Below are positions 1-11,198 of a stretch of 33,986 bases of DNA, piece after piece (the stretch's first letter is position 1; each line of letters starts with the position of its first letter). The position numbers and the translations under genes are program-made. This DNA comes from Mytilinidion resinicola (taxonomy: Eukaryota; Ascomycota; Dothideomycetes; Mytilinidiales; Mytilinidiaceae): NCBI RefSeq assembly GCF_010093595.1, contig NW_022985460.1, positions 1 to 33,986 of the forward strand. The letters run 5' to 3'. The notes under the pieces are model-generated. The model was given only the letters and a program-made list of their open reading frames with translations. It was not told where the DNA came from and made no database searches.

Positions 1-95
1 CCCTAACCCTAACCCTAACCCTAACCCTAACCCTAACCCTAACCCTAACCCTAACCCTAACCCTAACCCTAACCCTAACCCTAACCCTAACCCTA
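1..95 (+). repeat. Telomere, (CCCTAA)n
   Basis: About 16 perfect CCCTAA units run from the first base and stop at 'ccctatttta'. This is the C-rich strand of the TTAGGG telomere of most filamentous ascomycetes, so position 1 is the chromosome end and higher coordinates run inward. No degenerate units follow, so the change to subtelomeric sequence is abrupt. Confidence 0.98.
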
Positions 96-1019
96 TTTTA
101 AATACTTAGTCTGCCTCTAGAATTAACTTTTACTTAATATTTAATAGGCGGCGATAAGTGCTACTTATAGGTTACTAGGTGCAATTTCCACCCCCTTTTC
201 GCCTCGCTGCTATAGTTGCTATAGTTACTAATTACTCTAACCACCTGCTAAACTATTATAACTATAGCCTAATTTATAATATAACTATACCTACCCGGGA
301 TCTATATATAACTGTATAGGATCTGCGCTAATATATACGTCCGGGCTTAAAGTTCTTATTTTTAACTAAAAATTAGGCCTATAGCTACCTTATTTACTAC
401 TATACTTTTCTTGCCTGCACCTAATACGCTATTATTAGATATTAACTACGCCTGCCTTCTATAAGTATTAGTTTAGTGCTGCTGCTAATATTTATATAGT
501 ATATATAGCTATAGCTAGTAGTATTCTACTGCGCGCTTAGTTATAGTTATAGTAGTTCTGTAAATACTATAGCTTTTACCTAACCCTAACTAACTATATA
601 GGTTAACCTAATATAAATCGGCTGGGGGGTGCAACTAAATACGCTAAATAATATACTAAAATTTAGTGTAATTCCGGCTACGGGATATAAATAGAACCTG
701 CCTCTAAAAATAAATAGAATAAGCCCTATGCCTAAATCTACGCCCTAGTTTAGTATTTTCTATTCTTAATAAATAAATAGAATAAGAGCTGGTTCTATTT
801 ACTGCTGTAGAATAGAATTCTATTTCTTAGGTAATAGAACTGTATTCTTTCCCCTTTTATTTTTAGTAATATTTTTAGTTTTTTCTATTACTTTATATTT
901 TTTTTCTCCTTACTTTTTATTCTCCTTTTTATTCTTCTCTTCTTTATCCTTTTTTTTATCCTTTTTATCTTCTACGCTTACTATATTATTAATTTAAACC
1001 CGCCTCCGCTTTCTCTATA
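96..1019. other. AT-rich subtelomeric sequence, no gene seen
   Basis: RIP-like TA-rich sequence between the telomere and the helicase relic. 840-1,000 is a pyrimidine-rich run of T and C which on the minus strand would read as a Lys/Glu-rich low-complexity tract just after the relic. I could not find the ATPase motifs of the helicase here. Two telomere-like units occur at about 579-590; they are too short to be called an interstitial telomere. Confidence 0.6.
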
Positions 1020-3230
1020 GTATTATCTAACCCTTTTTAGGCTTAGGCTCCTATATAAATAGACTAATTTCTGCTAGTTAACCGCCTTATATACTTTTTA
1101 ACCTCTGCTAAAATAGTAATACTAACTATAAATAATATACTACTAATTCGCCTACTATATATAGTAAATATTAGTAGATAACCTTAGCCTTTCTACTAAT
1201 TTCTATACCTTTATAGTATGCTATTATATATACTACTAACCTGTTCTTAATAAAAATCCCCCTACTATTACTATTTAGGCTGTTTTAATACTATACTATT
1301 ATTAACTCTATTCTATACGCTGGCAACCTACCTATTATATATACTAATACTACTAAATACTACCGGAATACTCGCATTACTTATATATACTTCTTAATCT
1401 TCTTCCCTTTTTATACTAACCCTTGCTTGCCTTTTACTACTATAGCAGCTGCTGGGTTACTAGCTCTAATATTAATAAACCTCTTTCTAATCTTTTACTC
1501 CTAGCTAACCTAATTACTTAACCACCTTTTTCTATATACGCCCTTAAATTCTAACTTTTAATTTTACAGGTTTTTAATAAAACTCTATTCTAACTATTAC
1601 TTAGCTAGGTTATCTACTAAATGCGCCTAATTAATAGCTGGTAATATAATAGGTTCCTGTCTACTTAACGGCTTCTATATAACTTAATTAACCTCTTCTA
1701 ATAATAATAAATCCTAGTGCAACTTAACCCAGGCTATTTTTACTAACCTGTAGACTATTAAACGTAACTAAAGTATACTAAATTAAATATTACTATATAA
1801 TAATATATTATCTATCTACTTAATTACGCCCTTAGTATTAGTAGTATACCGGATTTTTATCCTATACGCCTTTAACCGCTGCAACTAATCTATAGAGTGT
1901 AGTATTCCGCTATATTAAACTAATATTATAAACCGGTCTGCTATTTTTTATATAAATTTAAAATGCGCCGGCGCTATTTCCTCGGCGTTTTTCTAACTAA
2001 AATGCTCCTTCTATTATATATCCGCCGCGCGCTTTTTACGTATTTTTATAGCCTAATATAAAACTAATATACAGGATATATTAATAATAGCTGCAATCTT
2101 AGGCGTATATATTAACGCGCTTTCCTAACCGTATTACTAGCTAATACCTAAAACGGCTATACCGCTAATTAATACGCTGGTATACTTATTATCCGTAAAC
2201 AGGTGGTCTAATAACACTAATATAAATACTAAAACAGCCTTCTCTAACCTTTTTTTACTTCTTCTTATTAATTATATAACTGTTATTGCTATTACTGCTA
2301 TTATTACTAATATTACTATTATTACTATTCTTCTCTTTATCCTGCCCTACTATTATCTCGATCTTTGCTAATACTAACCTCTATTTACCTATTAACCTAA
2401 ATACTAGCCTTTAGTTCTAGATATCGCCCTTACTTTCTAACTTTTCTATCTTCTTACTATAAATCGGCTCTATTCTGCGGGTTTTTTAAATATAACGGAT
2501 AATAGCTAACTAATACGCGCTGTATTTAACTATTATCTTACCTATTTAGCGTGCGCTAAATAGCTTTTCGTTTATTTTATTACCGGTTTCACGTCGATTA
2601 ATATAATTTATAGCTGCTAATCTAACCACGCTGGCTTTAGATGCTTGCTGCGCCTTCTAAATTACTATTTTAACTGCAAAATATAAATTAGCTAATACTC
2701 CCTTTCTTTTTTTAGGCTTGCGTATTAATAACTCTAACTACTTACTATCTAATCTTTTTAAATGCTTTACCTATCTAGCGCAGTTTAACTATATATTAAC
2801 CTTAAATTAGTTGTTATTAGCCTAGATCTAACTGCTTACTTTTTTATTAGCTTTTTTAATATTAATTATTGCCTGTATAAATACGGCCTTTAATACCTTC
2901 TAAATAGAATTCTTCTATTTTTTTCTTTTAGCGGCTGGGTTGTGCGCGTTTACCTAGAATAATCGGGCTAATAACGCCTTACTGCTAAATTTCTAGTAAT
3001 ACACGCTAACTTCCTATATTTTCGCCCGCTGTATAATACTCTGCTGCCTTTAGTAATAATATTCTCGCTTTTGCAAATTTTTCTACCTATACTCCTTTTT
3101 ATAATAGGTCTATATATTCTATAAACCGCGCACTATAGCTCTATATAGCTAGTTGTTTTTATAGGTTCCTAAATATTTTAATCTGTTATACTAAATAGGT
3201 AAATATAGTATAGGTTTAGCGGTAGGTGCT
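1020..3230 (-). pseudogene. Relic of subtelomeric RecQ-like helicase / OrsD-like (DUF3505) gene, N-terminal part
   Basis: Reading the minus strand through stops and frame changes gives, in order, family landmarks of the long N-terminal region of fungal telomere-linked RecQ-like helicases and OrsD-like proteins. These are YINRRETG at ~2,582-2,605; a KYS...IRYI block at ~2,480-2,540; an acidic/Ser/Asn-rich linker; DHLFTDNKYTSVLISGIAVLGI-like sequence at ~2,140-2,210; YTPKIAAI at ~2,060-2,110; a SIDWLQRLKAYRIKIRY-like block at ~1,840-1,900; and a K(G)xxIxxKAKVIYQYL...GELVVYYLQLVL block at ~1,100-1,220. Many Trp and Gln codons are TAG/TAA, as RIP produces. The gene reads toward the telomere. The helicase ATPase half should follow below ~1,000, but I cannot see it, so the copy is truncated or beyond recognition. 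Family assignment is from recalled motifs; boundaries are approximate. Confidence 0.8.
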
Positions 3231-4096
3231 GGGAAAACAACCTACTTATCGTTCTGGGCCTAATTTTCTATATCTACTACAGCCTCTTTTATAGATTTTC
3301 GTGTTGCTAATATTAATTCCTAGTAGTGCTTAGTTAAATATATTTATAACTATATTTTAGTAATACTATAGCTATAAACTTAGTAAACTATAATATAGTA
3401 CTGCAGGATATACTCGAAAATTCGGGTGAATTATTCTATAGCGTTTAATACGATTGCTATAATAATTGCTATAACGGATTCACGGTTTAATATAATAATA
3501 GGATAATGGAATATTGGATAATAGATAATTAATAAACGTGTTAATCGCCGTGTTAATAGCGGCCGGACGTGCTTTTAACTACTCTTACCGCTACTTAGAC
3601 CCTTCCTAACGCCTCCTGCTCTTAGCCACCTAGATTATTACACCTGTTACTTAACTATATATTTAGGGGATCTATCTACAACTTTATATGCCTAGGTGCA
3701 ACTAGTAGTATAGTAGGTCCTAATTTCCGGGTACCTAGGGCTTATAAATAGCTTATAACAACTATATCTATTACGAACTTTAGGTACTTAACTACCCTCC
3801 TATATTCGCGCCTTAACTGCGATTGCTGCACACGGCCACGAATATTATTACAACCCTAACTACCCTAATACAACAATAACAACATAATCTAATAGTTGTA
3901 TTGTTAATCCGAATAGTGTATTTAATGCGCAATAGTCGATAACTTGCCTGCAGCGTTAGAACTAGCAAATTCGGTTGGGGTTTACTATAGTATAATTTGA
4001 TTTTCGTTTCTAAATTATATTATTGCAGCGCACAGTTTAGTTTTAAATTATAATATAGTATATGCTATAATATATTTTACCTATAGGTTAATAGAG
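3231..4096. other. Subtelomeric sequence upstream of the helicase relic, no gene seen
   Basis: Less TA-saturated than its surroundings (for example 3,540-3,660 keeps several CG-containing stretches). It may be the old 5' region of the helicase gene. It ends where similarity to copia reverse transcriptase begins at ~4,097, so that point is also where copia-2 was truncated. No open frame, LTR or tRNA was found. Confidence 0.4.
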
Positions 4097-4572
4097 CCTT
4101 ATAGCTTATTAGCTTAATAATAGAGGCAAATATTTTATTATAGTTAATGCCCTCTTCTTAAATAAAGCCCCTAACTACCTATCTGCTTTTATAGCAGATA
4201 AATTCTCTATATAGTCCTTACTTAAGCTTAAAAACCTATTTACTGCTAAAAACCTATTAATTTCTAGAAGGGTTAATAAGCTCCTATATTTTATTCTATT
4301 TAAGTAAGTTAGCTTCTTTAAGTATTACCCTCTTCTATTTAGGCTAGCTTATATTATTCTTTGCTTAGTAAACAGTTTTTAGTTTAAAGGGTTCTATTTT
4401 TTCTATAGCTACTATTAAAAATATTAGAAGTATATTACCTTTAGGTATATTTATTAGCGCAAGTTTTTCTACGCTATTATTAGATATATCTAATACAGCC
4501 TGCAGAATACAGATTCTAAGTTTAGGGTAATATTCTAAGGCTTTTTACCTTACTTTATAAACTGGGCGATTA
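4097..4572 (-). pseudogene. copia-2 pol fragment: linker and start of reverse transcriptase (piece outside the inversion)
   Basis: The reverse complement matches 22,628-23,105 of copia-1 nearly base for base, apart from transitions. Both encode the stretch ahead of and into copia reverse transcriptase (…VVKGFTQEEGVDY… as read from copia-1). Similarity stops at ~4,097 within the equivalent of 'ISYKAL', where copia-2 is cut off; no 3' LTR of copia-2 is present in the window. At ~4,573 it changes directly into gypsy sequence. The part of copia-2 that should precede this fragment lies at 12,815-15,441 in the opposite orientation, so this is the piece left outside the inverted segment. Confidence 0.85.
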
Positions 4573-4576
4573 AGCT
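4570..4576. other. Inversion junction, telomere side (7-bp microhomology TTAAGCT)
   Basis: On the minus strand the sequence runs gypsy (…cctata) AGCTTAA (tcgccc…) copia. The same AGCTTAA is at the other junction, 15,439-15,445, where copia runs into gypsy. Sequence on the two sides of each junction belongs to the two elements reciprocally. Confidence 0.8.
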
Positions 4577-7500
4577 TATAGGTATAGTTCTTAATACGCT
4601 TAGCAATATAATACAGACCTAGGTGCTTATAGTTAAGCGATTTATTTAGACGCTAGGTTTTAATAAAGCAATAATTTAGTATAACTATATCGCCTACCTA
4701 GAACTCCAGCGCGGGCTATTAATAAGTATTAGCGTATTCCTTTTATTTAGCCTAAGCCTATTATAGTTCCTTATAATACTATTTATAGAGGCTGTTAAGT
4801 TTATTAATAAGTTTATTAGCCTGTTCCTAAAGCTATTATATTAGACCGCTTCTATTATAGTTCTCGGCTAGTTTAGTACCTAACTATAGAATATATTCTT
4901 TAGTTGCTAGGAATAGGGCAACCTTTATTAAAGAGTTAATATCTATATTAGCTTTAAACTCGGCGATTAGAAGCAGGTTAGCCTAGTTGTCTTATTTATA
5001 ATTAATATACGTGCGGAGGTATTACTTAAAAGCTAGATTTACGCTTTTAGTAAGGCTGTTAGTTTTAGAATAAAAGGAAGTAAATAGCTTTAGAGTAGTT
5101 TTAAGTTATTTATAGAGGCACTGCTAGAAGTATAGTATTTATTAAGTTCTATAGTTAGCCGTTATACTATACAGGTAACCCTTCTCCTGCTAAACCTATT
5201 TAATAAAGGCCTAGGCTATATCGGCTAGTTCTATTAAATTAAGAGCGATAAATTTCTTTATCCTTAATAGTCTATTATATACAACTATAATATGCTTATA
5301 GTTACGGCCGTGTTGTATATAGACTAGAAAAGGCGTAATAAAATTAACTATAATATCCGTCTAATACCGGTCTAGAATAGAAAGGGGCTTAAGAAGCCTA
5401 TACTTACCTATATAGACGTGTTTTATTCTCTTATATATTATATAAGCGCCGACGTAACAATTAATATTATAAGTTATTCCCGGCTAGAAGTAAAAGCGGG
5501 CGACGCGTGTATAGGTAGAAGTTATACCTCTATAGCCTATAGGTTTCGGGTTATATATATATTAGATAGCTCTTATATATAGTATTTTATTAATTAGGAT
5601 ATATAAGCGGCTGCGAATATATACTAGGCCGCTAATAATCTTATAGTTACCTAGCTCTAGGTGTAGCTTATATTCTTAATAGAGGGCGCGTGGTAATTAT
5701 TAAATACTATTCGCTTTTGCGTTAATAATAGCTTAAGTAATTAGATCTATTCGCTGCTTAATTTAGATATCTTCTAGAATAGCTTTGCTTATATTTAGAG
5801 GGTTTTTTAACAACTTACCTCTATTTTTCTAATCCGTCTAGCGCTAAGTACCTAATACCTTATTAGCGCTGTTAGGCTTAGTAAGCTTAGCTTCTTAACT
5901 ATAGTTATTACCGGCTATATTTTTAGTAGTTATAGGATACTAAGTACCCTTTACCTTATTAATATCTTCTAACTTACTAATCGCGTAGAGGGTAATAGCT
6001 AGGTTAATTATAGAATAGGCGACTTTATTACTAGTAAAAATTGCGGCAAGGTTAATAGTATAGTGCATGCTAGGCTCTAAGTATTTAAACTTAAGAACGG
6101 TTTAGAAGTTAACCTTAATCCGGTTATTAGCTTTATTATCTATAATATTGCCTAGGCGGCGTATAAAACTATTAGCAATAGTATTATTTTTTCCTGCCTA
6201 CTAGGATAGCTTAAAGTTAAATTTAGATAAGAATTCGGCCTAGCAGGCTTAATAGCAGTTAAGTTGCTTACTAGTTATAAAGTACTACAGGTTTTTATAG
6301 TCGGTAAATACTTTAAAGCCTTCCTACAGGCCTAGCAGCTTTAGCTGCTATTTTTTAAACGCTTAGATAATTGCTAAGAGCTCTTTATTATAGATCTAAT
6401 AGTTAATTTACTATAAAGTTATTTTATAAAATATAAAGGCTATAGGACGGAGTTCGCCGTTAGCCTAGATTTATAATAGCACGGCTCCGGTAGCTCTATT
6501 AAAAGCGTTGGCGTAGACGTAGGTTTCCAGTATCGGATTAAAGTAAGTAATAACAGGCGCGTTGCGAAAGGTGTTTTTAATAGCCTGGAAACATTGCTAT
6601 TATATAGAGTTAGCAGGCTATAGAAATATAAAATAAACCTTAGAAAACGTAAGCGTTATTAATAGGCTAGATATATCGGAGAATAGTTCTATAAATCTCC
6701 TATAGAAGTTATAGAATCCTAGGAATACTTACACGTTTTTAAGCTTCTGCAAAGTAGGCTATTTAAGTATAGTTTTTATCTTATCTAGGTCTATTTTAAT
6801 TCCGTTAGCTGTAATAATTATTCTAAGGTATTTAACTTCTATAACCTAGAATTTGCATTTATCGATGTTAAGGAAGAGGCTTGCTTTATCTAGCTTAGCT
6901 AGCACCTTTCGTACGTATTCTATATAAGCTTCCTTATTGTTTTCTTTTATATAGATAAGGATATTATCTATATATACTATAGCGAAGTTGTTAAGGTATT
7001 CTAGCAGTATATTATTAATAAAGGCTTAAAAAGTAGAAGGCGTATTATAGAGGCCGAACAGGAGAATAGTAAATTTATATAAACTGTATTTTATTAAAAA
7101 GGCTATAAACTTTTTATTACCTTCGCGTATATAAATTGCGTTAAAAGCCGCAATAATATTAAGTTTAGTAAACCGGCGCGCTTTATAGAGGAGTAGAAGA
7201 GTGTTTTAAAAGGCCGGTAGTATATTACAGGCCTTAAGCGTCGCGGTATTAAGACCTCTATAGTTAATATAAACGCGTAAGCCGCTATTCGGCTTTTTAA
7301 CTATAATAATAAGCGAGTAGAAATTAGAGTAACTTTTATAGATAAAGCCTTTACTATATATATCGTCGATATATTTTTTTACTATAATAGAATTATTCCT
7401 AAACAGGCCGTATATTCGCTTCGTAGAGTGTTTTACGTCCGGGAGAAGCTTAATTTTATAGTTAACGTCTGTCTAATATAGGGAAAGCTTATCCGCTTCC

Positions 7501-8100
7501 TTTAGGTTAAATAGATAGATATAGTTATAGATTATACGCGGAAAATAGTTATAAAGTTTATCGCGGTTAATTAGGGCTATTCTTATTTTCTTAAAAAACT
7601 TTTCGTAGTTCTTTTATATTATTATAGAGACCTTAACAATAATATTATTAATCTAGGCGTTAAAGTTAATATTTTTTAATAAGCGTGTCCGGCGCACAGG
7701 CTTATAGAGGATGCCTTTTTCTATAGCTTTAGCTTCGGCGTTGCGGTTAGCTACTATAGCGTTAAAATTATTGGCCTATATTTTACTAGTAGCTCCTTTA
7801 TAGTATTTATTCGATTTATAGGCTATTTTAGCACCGCTAACTTTCTTTAAGTCTAGCGCGGCGTACTTTATTTTAATAGCAGCTAGCTTAGCTTTAAAAA
7901 GCTGTTTCCTTTCTTTTATAGCTGCTTTATCCTTTTTATCCGGGCCGTTGCTCTAGATATAGACTATATAGTTATTAGATATATAGTTCGCTATATAGTA
8001 GTCCGATTTAAAAATAAGGCAACGCCGGCTAAAAATAAAGCGCGGGAGGTAGAAATCTATTTATAGTATGCCTAGGATAATATTATAGGCGCCTAGATCT
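4573..8100 (-). pseudogene. gypsy-1 pol: protease, reverse transcriptase, RNase H, integrase (RIP-inactivated)
   Basis: Read on the minus strand. A protease-like region lies at ~7,900-8,100. Reverse transcriptase includes an AAFN motif near 7,130-7,160, a FGLYNTPSTF motif near 7,030-7,080 and the catalytic box as YIDN at ~6,960-6,975: the second catalytic Asp is Asn (codon complement at 6,963-6,965). RNase H has AxGAVLL near 6,480-6,530 and a TDYKNLQYF motif near 6,280-6,320. Integrase is recognisable by the IIVVYNRL block near 5,230-5,300 (Asn where Asp is expected). The order PR-RT-RH-IN is that of Ty3/gypsy. The C-terminal frame reads …RIKNYTYKLN and is cut at 4,573; it resumes in frame sense at 15,442 as LPKYIKIF. 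Not translatable: many TAG/TAA codons. Confidence 0.88.
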
Positions 8101-9102
8101 ATAATAAAGCAGTATATTATTTTAATATAGTTACTAATAAGTAGTATAACTTTAGCTTTATAAGTAAGGGCTGGCACGGCCTTACTATTAGCTAGATATA
8201 GCCCCTAAGGCTTTACTAGTAGAGTTAGAATAAGGCTATACTTTTTAGCGTATTATCTGTTAATAAAAGAGGATCCTAAGCAACCTATATTGGCTAATAA
8301 TTTAGCAGAGTATTTGCTTTATTTAGTATTAATTTTAGTAAAAAACTTAAGGGCCCCCTTTAAGCTAGCAGTTGCGTTTAGAAAAAAGGCTAATATAATA
8401 ATATTATTAGCGGAGCTATTAGGCTTAGTAGGGGGTTATTCTAGCTGTTTAATCTTATCCTAAAGGAGCTAAAATATATTACACGTTTACTATAATAGTA
8501 AATATCCCTAGCGTTAATTTTCGCTAGGAACTACTTTTCCCCTAATAAGAAGTAGTTTTTATTACCTAAGGCCTTAACTATAGCGGCCTCTAGGTATACC
8601 TTATTATTAACGCGCTCGGCCTATTTCTATTTAAGCTATTTAAGAGATATAAAGTTAATTCCAATTTTATAGAGCTTCTTTTTAGTATTTTTATAGGTAG
8701 TAGTTTTACTAAATATAGGATAAGTAGGTTCTAGGCGGTGTCCTATATTTAAGCAGCGGAAGCAGCGGTCCTGCTTTACTAGAAGCTTAGTAATATATCG
8801 CGGGAGACGGAGTAAAGGCTTGTTAAAAGCACCTATAGAGCGGCCTTTATCGCGCTAACCTTTATAGTAGTTATCGCGTTAACTATTTTATTAGCCGTTG
8901 CGGCGGTTATAGTTATTACTTTTATCCTAATAATAAGAGCGGTCTAGTTAGTTATAAAAGGCCCGCTTTTTTTAAAGCTTTTTATTAAGTTTATTAATAG
9001 AGCGCGCGGCTATACAGGCGCGGATATAAAACTATTAAAAGGAATTAAACTTACTTTTATTAAAAATACGGCTCTAAAAAAAGGTTTTATTATCTTACGC
9101 TT
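8101..9102 (-). pseudogene. gypsy-1 gag, C-terminal part with zinc knuckle
   Basis: The minus strand encodes a basic Asn/Arg-rich stretch (NNYNRRNG, ~8,870-8,920) followed by a CCHC zinc knuckle at about 8,725-8,781. The knuckle reads CFRCLNIGHRLEPTY: Cys, Cys and His are present and the last Cys is Tyr, as a C-to-T/G-to-A change would give. Gag and its knuckle bind retroelement RNA in the virus-like particle. The sequence breaks at 9,103 at the target duplication of the inserted 1.44 kb element, and the upstream gag continues beyond it at 10,565. Exact gag/pol border not resolved. Confidence 0.8.
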
Positions 9103-9114
9103 TATCTAGTTAAT
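9103..9114 (+). repeat. 12-bp target site duplication, left copy (TATCTAGTTAAT)
   Basis: Identical to 10,553-10,564. The two copies flank the inserted (TAA)n-tailed element, and joining them restores gypsy-1 gag. Confidence 0.85.
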
Positions 9115-10552
9115 TATAAGGAACACTAAAATCGTAATTCGACCCGTATTATCGTACGGGCGTTCCTTTCCGTCTCGTTCGAACCGCAAGGCCCGTACGA
9201 AAGTAAGAATCACGTTTATTACTAGTACAGCGGCGTTGCGTTATAGCTAGAGGTTGTTTTTAGAAACATCGTCCTTAACGCTGCTAAAATAGCAAAGTTT
9301 TCACGGGTTTTAGCGGCTTACTACTACTAAACTCGATACTTATAGATAATAGGAAGATAAATAGAAGGTTGTTATCTATAACTATCTAATATTCTATTAC
9401 CTAGGATACTAACCTAGGGCTACACCTAGTGCCTATATCTGCTGGCAAAGTAATAGGTTTTTATTTTAATAGGATAATAGAACACCTCTATACCGGCCAC
9501 GTTAAAAGCCCTTATATCTGCAACCTAATAATACCGGAACTAAAAGAACTAGGAAAGTAAAAGTAAGAATAGTAGCGGTTTAGTTAGTAGATAATAAGGG
9601 GTAATAGCTGCGCGGCGTCGAGTTATTATAGTAACCTTTTATCTATAAAACACGGTTGGCCTATTATTATAAAAATATTACAGGTAACGCAAAGGGGCTG
9701 CCAGTGCCCGGGCTGGCGGCTGTAGGGTGTAGTATATAATAGCAGTAATAGTTAGCTCTAGGCCTTTATAGATGCCTAGTAGACTTATAATAGGCGCTAG
9801 TAAAATTAGAAGTATATAAAGTATATATATATTTTTCCTATTTTAGTTCTTTTATACACGGCTATATAAGCTCCGGCTTATATAGTACCTCTATATAGTA
9901 AGGATATAGTAGAAAGTATACGTGTATACTTCCTATTTTATATAGCTATGCAGGCTAGGCCTATATAGCACCTCTGCAGAACAGGAAGTATATATATTCT
10001 TTACGGCCTTCCTGTTTTACTAGCGGCCATCGCATAAAAAAAAGGATTAACACCTTGCTAGTAACACTATCTATATAGCCCGAAAAAACGGATATATATA
10101 TCGGTTTATTAAGAGGCAGAGGTAAGCTATAAAATAGGCTTAAGAAGCAAATTAGGTATATACAGGCGGGAGATAGTTTAATCTAGGCCGGACACTATAG
10201 AAGCACTCCGTGCGGAAAACTATAGTAAGAAAGCTAGGCAGGTAGCTTTATATTTACAACTTGCTATATATTTAGCTAGCTAGATATAATATACCTAGAC
10301 TATAAAACTCGGATAGATTTAGGAAAACGCATTATAATAGCTTATTCTATAGTAGACTTAATAAATCTACTATATATTCCTAATAGCTATATAATAACAA
10401 GAAGAGCGCTTAGCGCTATATACTGCAGAGGACAGGGTTTTTATCCGAACGCTATATAGCAGCAAACGGTTTCTCCTTATAAACTAGCCTAAATAGAATA
10501 GCTGTATAGACCCTAACAGGAGCTATACCAGTATAATAGAATTTAATAATAA
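9115..10552 (+). mobile_element. (TAA)n-tailed non-autonomous retroelement, copy 1 (RIP-mutated)
   Basis: This 1,438-bp unit lies between 12-bp direct repeats inside gypsy-1 gag. Its 5' end begins TA|TAAGGAACACTAAAATCG and its 3' end is GAATTTAATAATAA, a short TAA-type tail. It has no terminal inverted repeats and no LTRs. A second copy in opposite orientation at 23,489-24,818 has the same 5' and 3' ends and its own, different 12-bp duplication, so the borders are those of a mobile unit. A variable-length duplication with a simple-repeat tail is typical of target-primed reverse transcription (LINE/SINE). I found no reverse transcriptase in it, so it would depend on a partner. Nearly all differences from copy 2 are C-to-T/G-to-A transitions. 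Family unknown to me. Confidence 0.8.
9133..9214 (+). other. Nested hairpin near the 5' end of copy 1
   Basis: Outer arms CGTAATTC (9,133-9,140) and GAATCACG (9,207-9,214), mismatched by RIP; inner arms TCGTACGGGC (9,152-9,161) and GCCCGTACGA (9,191-9,200) perfect. The loop contains GTTCGAAC, which resembles but does not prove a pol III B box. The same structure is perfect in copy 2 at 24,721-24,802. Confidence 0.65.
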
Positions 10553-10564
10553 TATCTAGTTAAT
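10553..10564 (+). repeat. 12-bp target site duplication, right copy (TATCTAGTTAAT)
   Basis: Partner of 9,103-9,114; marks the 3' border of the (TAA)n-tailed element in gypsy-1 gag. Confidence 0.85.
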
Positions 10565-11080
10565 CTTTTAAATATCGGAGTAGTAAAAAGGCGTAAAGTA
10601 GGTTTTTATACGGGTAAGAAAGGTATTAAAAAATTCTATTTCTTTTATATTAAAATCCTTACTATATAGCTTATTGCCCGCCTTAACCTCTATATTATAA
10701 TCACCGAATTTATCTTCTAGTTTTTAGAATATTTCTTAAATAGTATAGAACGGATTATTACTAGCCGGCTTTACTTACTTTTTAATAGATTAAAAGGCAG
10801 TGCCCTTTAAATAGGTATAAATATACTTAATTTTAGAGTTCTCTATTAGGAATAGGGTAATACTGCTTTTAACCTTATCCTGGGCGTAAATAAGCTATTT
10901 TTTAAACTTATCGCAATTTTTATCTCTATAGAAGTTCTAAAGATTAGAAAACTTTTTATTATTAAGGATTTCCTCTTTACTAGTATCTAAGCGCTAGTCC
11001 GTACTACTACAGAGTCTAGTAAGGGAAGTAGGTATAATATTATAGTAGTTATCTAGCTTACTATATAGTTTATCTGTATT

Positions 11081-11198
11081 ATATATACTTCCTATATTAT
11101 ATAGTCTATCTAAATATATACTTCCTATATTCTATATACTTCCTATATTCTNNNNNNNNNNTATATACTTCCTATATTCTATATACTTCCTATATTCT
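11081..11198. repeat. 18-bp minisatellite with assembly gap
   Basis: Tandem units of TATATACTTCCTATATTC, first spaced and then head to tail on both sides of the gap. It lies inside the gypsy-1 gag region. The 11-mer ATACTTCCTAT also occurs at ~9,923 and ~24,119 inside the (TAA)n-tailed element, which may be coincidence. Confidence 0.85.
11152..11161. other. Assembly gap (10 N)
   Basis: Ten N within the minisatellite; the true number of repeat units is unknown. Confidence 0.99.

Noticed and set aside
579..590. Interstitial telomere repeats (CCTAACCCTAAC at ~580; CAACCCTAAC at ~3,841; TTAACCCTAA at ~12,963 and ~20,151).
   Set aside because: One to two units each; the last two are codons of copia gag. 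Not enough for a former telomere.
9115..10552. First read as a 1.3-1.4 kb LTR of gypsy-1 because it adjoins the gag C-terminus and has an inverted partner at 23.5-24.8 kb.
   Set aside because: Both copies have 12-bp duplications and a TAA tail, no TG/CA ends, and joining the flanks restores gag. The real gypsy LTRs are the 199-bp pair at 12,616 and 16,155.
11081..11198. Regular tandem units with a gap, considered as a CRISPR-like array.
   Set aside because: Units are contiguous 18-mers without spacers, in a eukaryotic retroelement; it is a minisatellite.
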